Shown here in pieces: positions 18,310-25,870 of a DNA stretch of 64,000 bases. The position numbers were made by a program, and so were the translations under genes. Source of the DNA: CAYOZN01 sp964408455 (GTDB taxonomy: Bacteria; Planctomycetota; Phycisphaerae; UBA1845; UTPLA1); the NCBI GenBank assembly GCA_964408455.1, contig CAYOZN010000005.1:124001-188000 (forward strand), in the 5' to 3' direction. The notes below the pieces were generated by a model. The model worked only from the letters and a program-made list of their open reading frames with translations. It had not been told where the DNA came from and ran no database searches. Every line of letters starts with the position of its first letter. Within the stretch, counting starts at the first letter, position 1.

Positions 18310-18780
18310 ATGGCCCGTGAACGACTTGGAAACAGAGTCATCGCCTGCAAGGCCTGCGTCGCGATGCTTGCATTAGCGCTGCCGATCCCGGGCTGCGTGG
18401 AGCGAACGGTGACGATCAACAGCCAGCCGGAGGGGGCCACGGTGTTCCTGAACGACCAGGAGGTCGGCCGGACGCCGGTCAAGGTTCCATTCACCTGGTA
18501 TGGCGACTACGACATCATCCTGCGGAAGGATGGCTACGAAACGCTCAAGACGCACTGCCAACTGGAGGCGCCCTGGTATCAATATCCCTTCATTGACTTG
18601 TTTGCGGAGTGCCTGATTCCGATGACGCTCCGGGATGAGCACATACTGGAGCCATTCGTCCTGGCGCCCTTCAACGCACCGACGCGGGAGGGCCTGCTGT
18701 ACCGGGCCGACGAGATGCGCCTCCAGGCCCGGGAAGCGGGCGTGGCCGCCCGGCCATCGGAGCCTTCCCCGGAGGAGTAG
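18310..18780 (+). CDS. PEGA-domain lipoprotein
   Basis: 156 residues. A lipoprotein signal (CVAMLALALPIPGC, Cys about residue 29) is followed directly by a PEGA-type repeat (TVTINSQPEGATVFLNDQEV, then GRTPVKVPF). That domain is a short beta structure frequent in surface-layer and outer-membrane lipoproteins. The remaining 90 residues are of unknown fold with an aromatic patch (APWYQYPFIDLFAECLIP). An acidic, Pro/Glu-rich tail ends the protein. It likely sits in the envelope; substrate or partner is unknown. It has its own spacing of 72 bases after RuvX. Confidence 0.75.
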   Translation: MARERLGNRVIACKACVAMLALALPIPGCVERTVTINSQPEGATVFLNDQEVGRTPVKVPFTWYGDYDIILRKDGYETLKTHCQLEAPWYQYPFIDLFAECLIPMTLRDEHILEPFVLAPFNAPTREGLLYRADEMRLQAREAGVAARPSEPSPEE

Positions 18781-18820
18781 GGTCCCGTTGAACCCCGTCC
18801 CGGCGGCGGTTTTCGTGAAA

Positions 18821-18849
18821 TTGCCGCCATCCTGCCGTTTTTCTACAAT
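18821..18849 (+). promoter_or_regulatory. Probable promoter of the M28 peptidase gene
   Basis: TTGCCG (18821-18826) and TACAAT (18844-18849) are separated by 17 bases, a good match to vegetative sigma-70-like promoters in a GC-rich background. The transcript would carry a leader of about 105 bases; GGGGAG stands six bases before the ATG at 18962. Confidence 0.5.
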
Positions 18850-18961
18850 ACAAACGTCAAATCCGTTTCCTGACGAAAGACAGGTTTAACAGGCAGCGAT
18901 GGCCGACGGTCGCGCCGGCATCGCGCGTTGACGGCTGAGAATTCAGCACGGGGAGCTTTTC

Positions 18962-21679
18962 ATGTATCACCGACACGCGCTTCGCAGTCGCACCATGCCG
19001 GTCATGTTTGCACTGATGGCGGGGTTTGCGCTTCCTGCCCTGGGCGGCGAGCGGCGGCACTCGAGCGATGAGTCGCTGTTTTCGGCCAGCGAGTACATGG
19101 CCCACGTGGAGCGGCTGGCCAGCGAGGAGTTTGAAGGCCGCGGCACCGGCCAGCCCGGCATCGACCTGGCCGCGGAGTACATCGCCGAACACTTCAAGGG
19201 CCTCGGTGTCGCGCCCGCAGGCGACGACGGCACGTACTTTCAGAATTTTACGCTCCAGCTCGAGCGCGAGCTCGGTAAAGGCACGCGCCTTGCGGTGGCC
19301 ACGGATGATGGCGACGACGAGGGCCGCGAGGCGAAACTCAAGCACGACTACATTCCGTTTTCCTTCTCGTCATCGGGTTCGTTCGATGGCGAGTTGGTCT
19401 TCGCGGGCTATGGCATCGTGAACGAGGACGAGAACTGGAATGACTATGACGGGCTCGATGTCGAAGGAAAGGTCCTGCTGGTTATCCGGCGGGCGCCGGC
19501 CTTCGGCAACTTCAGCGTGGCGCGCGATCAGACATTCATGGCCAAGGCGGCGCACGCGAAGGAGCGAAAGGCCGCGGCCATCCTGATCGTCAACAACAGC
19601 GCAGACGAAGGGCTCTATCCGTTTGAAGGCCAGGGCCGCGTCCGGTCATACGACATTCCCATGGTTCACATCACGCGCGAGCTGGCCGATCGGCTGCTGA
19701 AGGCCGGCGGCCTGGATGGCCTCGGCGCTGCGCAGAAGAAGATCGAGACGAGCAAGAAGCCCGTGTCGGCGGCGCTGTCGGGCGTCCGCGTGAGCGGCGA
19801 AGTCGAAATCAGCCCCAAGGATACGGCCTGCCGCAACGTGGTGGGATTGATTCGCGGCAGCGGCCCGCAGAAGGACGAAATCATCGTCCTTGGCGGTCAT
19901 TACGATCACCTGGGGATACGCAAGAAGGGTGAGCCCGACTTCGACGCCGCGAAGGACATCTCCAACGGCGCCGACGATAATGCCAGCGGCACGTCACTGG
20001 TCATGCAACTCGCCAGGGCCTACACACAGGGCAAGGCGCCCAATCGTTCGATGCTGCTCGTCCTGTTCTCTGCCGAGGAGATCGGGCTATTGGGCAGCGG
20101 CTACTTCACCAGCCATCCCACGGTCGATCTCGAAAACTGCGTGGCCATGCTCAATTTTGACATGGTCGGCCGCATGAAGGACAACCGGCTCGAAGTGGGC
20201 GGAATGCGCACCGGCGGTTTTGAGAGCGCTGTGCGCGAGCTTGCCGAGGCGTATGAACTGGACATCAAAGACGGCGGCGGCGGGCGCGGTCCGTCGGACC
20301 ATACGCACTTTTACAACAAGGATATTCCGGTGCTCTTCTTCTTCACCGGCATTCACCGGCAGTATCACCGCCCGGAAGACGACGTGCACCTGATCAATAC
20401 CGATGGCGCGATTCGCATCGCCCGGTTTGCGGCGGACATCATCGACCATATCGATGCGAGCGCGGAGCGACCGGTGTTTGTGGCGGATTCCCGGCGGGCA
20501 CAGATCAGCCGGCAGCCGGAAGGCGATCAGCCCCCGGCCGGACCGTCGCCGCAGGCCGCTGCGCCGACCGGCGTGCGGCTGGGTGTCATGACGGGTGACA
20601 GTGACGAGCCGGGCGTCGTGGTGAGCGAAGTCTTGCCTGATTCGCCGGCCGCCAAGGCAGGCCTGAAGCCGGGCGATCGGATCGTGCGTATCAATCGCAC
20701 CCGCATCAACTCGGTCGAGGAAGCGGCCGCCGCGCTGGCCAAGCTCAGCGAAGGGGACTCGGCGAACCTGGGCATCTTCCGCGAGGGCGAACGCGTGCGG
20801 GTGAGGGTGCAATTCGGCGAGCCGCGGCGCCGCGGCGGTCGCGAAGCACCGCAGGCTCGGCAACGCCGCGAACAGACGCCGCGAGCCGGGCGGGCGGAAC
20901 GCGATCCGCAGCCGGGGCCGCGGCGCGAGGCGCGACGGCCGGCCGCCGAGCTTTCCGAAGCCGTCCGGCAGTTTCTGGCCGAGGTGTCGGAGGCGGAGCC
21001 GATCAAGTCGCACGTTGCCGGCTCGACGGTTTCGGTCGACGGAAACGGCGGCGAGATTACGCTCCACATCCGCGGGGAGGCGCTCGTTCACAGCATCGAT
21101 CAGATTGCCCACGCCGTCGGCGGTAAGTTCGCGAGCTTTGCCGAAGTGCGACCCCGCCTGATCGGGCGGTACCGCATCGAGATGCGCGCCGTGTACGAAT
21201 CCGGCAGTCCGGTTCAATCGTTTCACTTCACTATCGATTTTGACGCTCCCTCGCGCAATCAGCGCGGCAATCGCGAGCCGGGCAGGTCGGCTGCGAATGC
21301 CGCTGCGGCAGAGGGCCGCGACCCCCATGCCGCCGCCCATGCCGGCGACGCGGCACACGGCCAGGTGGATGATCGCTCGGAGACGCGGGAGATGCCGCCG
21401 GTCCGGCTGGGCATCATGCCGACATACGGGGAGGGCGAAGGGGAAGGCTACGAGATTGCCGGCGTGGTGGAGAATGGCGCAGCGGCAAAGGCCGGCATGA
21501 AGGACGGCGATCGCATTCTCTCCATCGGCGAGCGAAAAATCTCGAACGTGTACGAATACATGGAGGCGTTGCGAAAGTACAAGCCGGGCGACCAAGTGCC
21601 GGTGACCGTTCTCCGCGACGGCAAGCGCGTGGAATTGAAGATCAAGGCCGACGGGCCGATGGTGCGCGAGGCGGCCTGA
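18962..21679 (+). CDS. Secreted M28 family metallopeptidase with PA and two PDZ domains
   Basis: 905 residues with a signal peptide (about 1-28). Residues 120-260 resemble a protease-associated (PA) domain. The M28 zinc aminopeptidase core lies at about 290-500. Its ligands are visible: H313 in GGHYDHLG, D338 in GADDNASG, E372-E373 in FSAEEIG, D400 in NFDMVGR and H469 in IHRQYHR. A PDZ domain follows (VSEVLPDSPAAKAGLKPGD), then a low-complexity Arg/Pro/Gln linker, a middle domain of about 130 residues, and a second PDZ (GVVENGAAAKAGMKDGD). M28 enzymes release N-terminal residues from peptides in the periplasm or outside the cell. Two C-terminal PDZ domains on an M28 core is a recognised but unusual layout. 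Confidence 0.9.
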   Translation: MYHRHALRSRTMPVMFALMAGFALPALGGERRHSSDESLFSASEYMAHVERLASEEFEGRGTGQPGIDLAAEYIAEHFKGLGVAPAGDDGTYFQNFTLQLERELGKGTRLAVATDDGDDEGREAKLKHDYIPFSFSSSGSFDGELVFAGYGIVNEDENWNDYDGLDVEGKVLLVIRRAPAFGNFSVARDQTFMAKAAHAKERKAAAILIVNNSADEGLYPFEGQGRVRSYDIPMVHITRELADRLLKAGGLDGLGAAQKKIETSKKPVSAALSGVRVSGEVEISPKDTACRNVVGLIRGSGPQKDEIIVLGGHYDHLGIRKKGEPDFDAAKDISNGADDNASGTSLVMQLARAYTQGKAPNRSMLLVLFSAEEIGLLGSGYFTSHPTVDLENCVAMLNFDMVGRMKDNRLEVGGMRTGGFESAVRELAEAYELDIKDGGGGRGPSDHTHFYNKDIPVLFFFTGIHRQYHRPEDDVHLINTDGAIRIARFAADIIDHIDASAERPVFVADSRRAQISRQPEGDQPPAGPSPQAAAPTGVRLGVMTGDSDEPGVVVSEVLPDSPAAKAGLKPGDRIVRINRTRINSVEEAAAALAKLSEGDSANLGIFREGERVRVRVQFGEPRRRGGREAPQARQRREQTPRAGRAERDPQPGPRREARRPAAELSEAVRQFLAEVSEAEPIKSHVAGSTVSVDGNGGEITLHIRGEALVHSIDQIAHAVGGKFASFAEVRPRLIGRYRIEMRAVYESGSPVQSFHFTIDFDAPSRNQRGNREPGRSAANAAAAEGRDPHAAAHAGDAAHGQVDDRSETREMPPVRLGIMPTYGEGEGEGYEIAGVVENGAAAKAGMKDGDRILSIGERKISNVYEYMEALRKYKPGDQVPVTVLRDGKRVELKIKADGPMVREAA

Positions 21680-21834
21680 CAACTTATCGCGTGGACTCGT
21701 CGCGTCGGCCGGTTCTCGCGACGGGGCCGAGGCACCGGCACCACGACGGCCTCTGGATTTTGTGACCAGCTGCAACGCGGTCGAGCGGGAGCCATTGCGT
21801 GGCAACGGCATTGGCGGTCCATCGCCTGGTGCGG

Positions 21835-22170
21835 TTACCGCGAAACAGCGGCGCCGGCCATCGCCCTGCACTCATCGGCGCACGACTTGCATGCCTTGGC
21901 GCAGCGCTGGCAATGGTCCTCGCGGTGGTTTTCGCACTCGGCCGCGCAAGCATCGCAGATCTCGGCACACAAGCCGCACAGGCTTGACGCAAATTGCGAA
22001 TCCCTGCTCATAAAGGCAACGCATTGGGCGCAGATGGCGGCGCAGTCGCGGCACAGCCGGGCGCATTCCGCCATGTCGGACTCGCCGATGCAGGCATCGC
22101 AGCAATGTTCACAATCCTGGGCGCAGCGCGTGCAGTCCTGAATGCACGATTGGTATTTCTGATGAGCCAT
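21835..22170 (-). CDS. Cys-rich four-helix copper-storage-like protein (Csp/DUF326 type)
   Basis: 111 residues from ATG 22170. Twenty-two cysteines are arranged mostly in CxxC and CxxxC spacing (SCIQDCTRCAQDCEHCCDAC, LCRDCAAICAQC, LCAEICDAC, CAKACKSCADEC). This matches the tetrameric four-helix-bundle copper storage proteins (Csp) and related DUF326 family, which bind many Cu(I) ions inside the bundle through Cys thiolates. No signal peptide is seen, so a cytosolic Csp3-like location is likely. The well-known methanotroph Csp1 is exported by Tat. It stands divergent from the EF-G-like gene. Function is by family resemblance. Confidence 0.85.
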   Translation of the reverse strand: MAHQKYQSCIQDCTRCAQDCEHCCDACIGESDMAECARLCRDCAAICAQCVAFMSRDSQFASSLCGLCAEICDACAAECENHREDHCQRCAKACKSCADECRAMAGAAVSR

Positions 22171-22373
22171 GGTTGTCTCCCTGGCGGCCGAACAACTGGC
22201 GGCCGGCTGAGTTTCGTGTATTGACCACGGGGATTGATAGCGGCCCGGCGTTTCGTCGGGATTACCGCGAGATGGCGAGCCGGCCAGCGTCGCTGCCGCG
22301 CCGTCTGCGTCGCTGTCGCACGCCCTCCTGCTGAGCCGCCGGCGGGCGAAAGTCAGCACTCGCCGGCGCTGCC

Positions 22374-22402
22374 TTGTTTGCCCCGGAATCGCTCGATACC
22401 AT
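22374..22402 (+). promoter_or_regulatory. Possible promoter of the EF-G-like gene
   Basis: TTGTTT (22374-22379) and TACCAT (22397-22402) with a 17-base spacer precede the start at 22499 by about 95 bases. The -10 is not perfect, so this is tentative. Confidence 0.35.
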
Positions 22403-22498
22403 ATCGAATTCTGCCCATTTCCGGCCTTGCCCGCGCGGGCAGCGTGTTCGAAACAAGGACATCATCCGGTCATCGCCAGGGATTTCGGAGGCGTCTGC

Positions 22499-24532
22499 AT
22501 GCCCAGCTACACGACTCAGGATATCCGCAACATCGCTCTCGTCGGTCACGCCGGTTCCGGAAAGACGTCGCTGTGCGAGTCCTTCCTCCACGCGGCCGGC
22601 GTGACCACCCGGCTCGGCAAGGTGGCGGACAAGACCAGCCATCTCGACGTGGACGACGAGGAGAAGGATCGCGGTTACTCGATCGATCCGCACGTGATCA
22701 ACATCAATCACGACAAGGTGCACATCAACGCGATCGATACGCCCGGGGCCCCCGATTTCATCGGGCCGGCGATCGCGTGCCTGGCGGCGGTGGAGACGGC
22801 GGTGATCGTAGTGAACGCAGCCGGCGGTATTCAGGTCAACACGCGGCGCATGCGCGAACAGGCCAAGAACTACGATCTGGCCCGCGCCATCGTCATCAAC
22901 CACATCGATGCGGCGAATATCGATCTTGAGCGGCTGGTGGAGAACCTGCGCGAGAGCTTCGGCGCCGTGCTGACGCCGGTCAATCTGCCGACCAATGGCG
23001 GGAAAGGCGTGATCGACTGCATCGGCAGCGACCAGGGTGATGCCGACATCATGAGCGTCGCCGAGGCGCACACGACCATCGTCGAACGGGTGTCGGAGTG
23101 CGACGAGGCGTTGATGAACAAGTATTTCGAGGAGGGCACGCTTTCGCCGGAGGAGGTCCGAAAGAATTTCACGCGGGCGATGACGGCGGGCACGATCGTG
23201 CCGGTACTTTTTACCAGCGCGGCGCAAAACATCGGCGTCAAGGAGCTGATGAACTTCGTCGCCGAATGCTGCCCGTCGCCGCTGGAGGGCAAGCAGCGGG
23301 TGCTCAAAATCGGCGACAAGCAAGAGCCCGTCAGGCCCGACGGCGACTTGTTCTGCGGCCAGGTCTTCAAGGTGGCGGTCGATCACAAGAGCCACATCAA
23401 GTATTCATTCATTCGCATTCACGGCGGCAAGCTGGCGGCGGATGCGGCGCTGCTGCTTCCGGGAGACAAGAAGGGCGCCCGTGCCGGACATCTGCACAAG
23501 TTCCAGGGGGCGGAACACAAGGAGGTCGACGTCGGCATTTCGGGCGATATCGTCGCCGTGGCCAAGCTCGATCTGCACATCGGCAACACGCTCTTCACCG
23601 ATCCGCACGACGGCAAGATCGAAATGCCCCGGCTGCCCAAGCCGATGTTCTCGCTGGCGATTGCTCCGAAGGCGCGCGGCGACGAGACCAAGATCGGCGA
23701 CGCCGTTCGCCGTTTTGCCGATATCGACCCGTGCTTCAAGAGCGTGCAGGATGCTCAGACGCACGAGATGGTCATCAGCGGCACCGGCGATCTGCACCTG
23801 CGCGTCATCCTGTCGCGTATGCACAAGCAGTTCAAGCTCGACGTCGAGACCAAGCCGCCGAAGATTCCGTATCGCGAGACGATCACGGCGAAGGCCGACG
23901 GCCATCATCGCCACAAGAAGCAGACTGGCGGCGCCGGGCAGTTTGGCGAAGTGTATCTCACGGTCTATCCGCTGGAGCGCGGCAGCGATCCGGCGCTCGA
24001 GTGGGCCTGGGATATCTTCGGCGGTTCGATCCCCGGGCAGTTCGAGCCCGCGATCAGGAAGGGCGTAACCGAACTGATGGAGCAGGGGGCGATCGCCGGT
24101 TTCCCCATGCAGGACATCAAGGTGTCCATTACCGACGGCAAGCACCATCCGGTCGATTCCAAGGAAGTGGCGTTTAAGACGGCCGGCAAGCTGGCCTTCA
24201 AGGATGCGGTGGTGAAGGCCAAGCCGGTGCTGCTTGAACCGATCGTGAATATCGAAGTGACCGTGCCGTCAGAGAACGTGGGCGATATCACCGGCGATCT
24301 GGCCCAGCGTCGCGGCCGGCCGACGGGGCAGGACATGCTTCCCGGCGGCCTGTCGCTGGTGCAGGCCGAGGTGCCGCTGGCCAAGCTGTCGGACTATCAT
24401 TCCCGCCTGAGTTCCATCACCGGCGGCAAGGGCAGCTATTCGCTGGAATTCTCGCACTACGAGACGGTGCCCAGCAACGAAGCGCAGGCGGTCATCGCCC
24501 AGTACAAGCCGCGTAAGGAAGAAGAAGAATAG
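22499..24532 (+). CDS. EF-G-like translation GTPase
   Basis: 677 residues from ATG 22499 (IRNIALVGHAGSGKTSLCES follows within the first 30 residues). It matches elongation factor G in domain order: G1 GHAGSGKT, G3 DTPGAPDF, and the EF-G domain II to V stretch ending in SMEFSHYE-like residues (YSLEFSHYETVPSNEAQAVI). The switch I region reads DEEKDRGYSID instead of the usual ERGITI, and the G4 motif NKxD is NHID. These deviations suggest a paralogue rather than the canonical fusA. EF-G-like proteins of this kind are widespread and have translation or ribosome-recycling roles. Only this one copy of the family lies in the window, so canonical fusA may be elsewhere. Confidence 0.85.
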   Translation: MPSYTTQDIRNIALVGHAGSGKTSLCESFLHAAGVTTRLGKVADKTSHLDVDDEEKDRGYSIDPHVININHDKVHINAIDTPGAPDFIGPAIACLAAVETAVIVVNAAGGIQVNTRRMREQAKNYDLARAIVINHIDAANIDLERLVENLRESFGAVLTPVNLPTNGGKGVIDCIGSDQGDADIMSVAEAHTTIVERVSECDEALMNKYFEEGTLSPEEVRKNFTRAMTAGTIVPVLFTSAAQNIGVKELMNFVAECCPSPLEGKQRVLKIGDKQEPVRPDGDLFCGQVFKVAVDHKSHIKYSFIRIHGGKLAADAALLLPGDKKGARAGHLHKFQGAEHKEVDVGISGDIVAVAKLDLHIGNTLFTDPHDGKIEMPRLPKPMFSLAIAPKARGDETKIGDAVRRFADIDPCFKSVQDAQTHEMVISGTGDLHLRVILSRMHKQFKLDVETKPPKIPYRETITAKADGHHRHKKQTGGAGQFGEVYLTVYPLERGSDPALEWAWDIFGGSIPGQFEPAIRKGVTELMEQGAIAGFPMQDIKVSITDGKHHPVDSKEVAFKTAGKLAFKDAVVKAKPVLLEPIVNIEVTVPSENVGDITGDLAQRRGRPTGQDMLPGGLSLVQAEVPLAKLSDYHSRLSSITGGKGSYSLEFSHYETVPSNEAQAVIAQYKPRKEEEE

Positions 24533-24618
24533 CCGGGTTCGATCGGCCACGGGTGAGGGTGGATTCGGCACGGCCCGAAAGCGCCGGGGCGATTCCGTAA
24601 GGAGGCGTGACACGAAAG

Positions 24619-25674
24619 ATGGATCGCGTGGCGCCGATCGAGAAGCCCGCAGCCGTGGATCTGCCGGAGCAGGCGGAAGGCGCACAGGAGCCGCGCCGAG
24701 CGGGCGACGACGCTGGTGCCTCCGGGGAGGCATCGTCACGCCAGGGCGGCGTCGGCGATGGCACCGGCGATCTGTCGGAGGGCCGCGTTCCCACGTTGAC
24801 GCTGATGCGTATCGTGGCCGTGCGGGCCTTTCTCACGGGCTGGATGCGATGCTTCGGTCTACCCGGGCTGTACAAGCTGGGGCAGTTCTTTGCCCTGTGC
24901 GAGTTCGCATGCGACTACCGCCGCCGCCGCCGCGTCGAGACCAAGCTGGTCTCCTATTTCAAGGACGCCTTCACGCGACGCGAGAGAATCGGCATATCGC
25001 TTCGGTACTTCATGCGTGTCCGGTGCGACAAGATGTTGTACACCATCATGGACAAGGTTCCGCGCGAGAAGATCCTCGCACGCGTGCGCGAGTTCAACAT
25101 CGAGCGGCTGCACGATGCCATGGCCCGCAACAAGGGCGTCTATGCTGCGCTGTGCCATTTCGGCTCGCACTATGTTGCCGGCCTCATCATGGCCCTCAAG
25201 GGCTATGAAATGGCGGGCTTTCGCGATCCGCGGCAGAGCGCCGTCCGCAACTACATTCAGCGAAAGTATCGCGAGACATTTCCGGAGATCGCGCGGATGA
25301 AGGTCTTTCCGGCGACCAACTTTCCGCGCGCGATCTACCGGCACCTTCAATCGAATTACATCGTCGCCAGCCTCATTGATGCAGAGCGCAAGCGAGGCGA
25401 GACGACGAAGACTCATCCCGTCACCATTTTCGGCGAACAGCGAAACTATCTCATCGGCCCGCTTCAGATCGCCATCCGGTGCGGCTCGCCCATCCTCCAG
25501 GGGTTTGTCGTCTCGCGCAAGGATTTTCATTACGACCTGATCGTCGCCGAGCCGCTGCACCTGCCCGAGGAAACCGGCAACGAGGACCAGCTCGTCGCCG
25601 ACGTCATTCAGCGTTACGCGAGCGCCGTCGAGCGTTTCGCCCGCGAGCACCCGGACCACCTGATGAACATCTGA
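24619..25674 (+). CDS. LpxL/HtrB-like lysophospholipid acyltransferase family protein
   Basis: 351 residues from ATG 24619. GTG 24607 is possible but sits only one base after GGAGG. A charged, disordered N-terminus of about 55 residues precedes the core. The core has the lipid A acyltransferase pattern: NKGVYAALCHFGSHYVAGLI (the catalytic motif), NYIQRKYRETFPEIARM, then NYIVASLIDAER and IFGEQRNYLIGP. The expected HX4D/E active site reads HFGSHY, so the acidic residue is Tyr. The C-terminal block HPDHLMNI is the normal family end. Inference: a membrane-associated acyltransferase acting on a lipid A-like or other lipid acceptor, perhaps with altered catalysis. Confidence 0.72.
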   Translation: MDRVAPIEKPAAVDLPEQAEGAQEPRRAGDDAGASGEASSRQGGVGDGTGDLSEGRVPTLTLMRIVAVRAFLTGWMRCFGLPGLYKLGQFFALCEFACDYRRRRRVETKLVSYFKDAFTRRERIGISLRYFMRVRCDKMLYTIMDKVPREKILARVREFNIERLHDAMARNKGVYAALCHFGSHYVAGLIMALKGYEMAGFRDPRQSAVRNYIQRKYRETFPEIARMKVFPATNFPRAIYRHLQSNYIVASLIDAERKRGETTKTHPVTIFGEQRNYLIGPLQIAIRCGSPILQGFVVSRKDFHYDLIVAEPLHLPEETGNEDQLVADVIQRYASAVERFAREHPDHLMNI

Positions 25675-25870
25675 TCGGCCGGCGCTGTCCGACAAGCCGC
25701 GTGCCGGGCATCGGCGGTGGATATCGCGGTAAAAAAGTGCGATTTGGCGCATTTCCGCGCCGGCGTTTCTTTGCCGGAGGCGCGCCGAATGACTACGCTA
25801 ACGATAGCGATGAGCGTGCGTGGCGGCGATTCGCGGCGGCGCGAAACATCAGTCCATACCGCAGGCAAAC

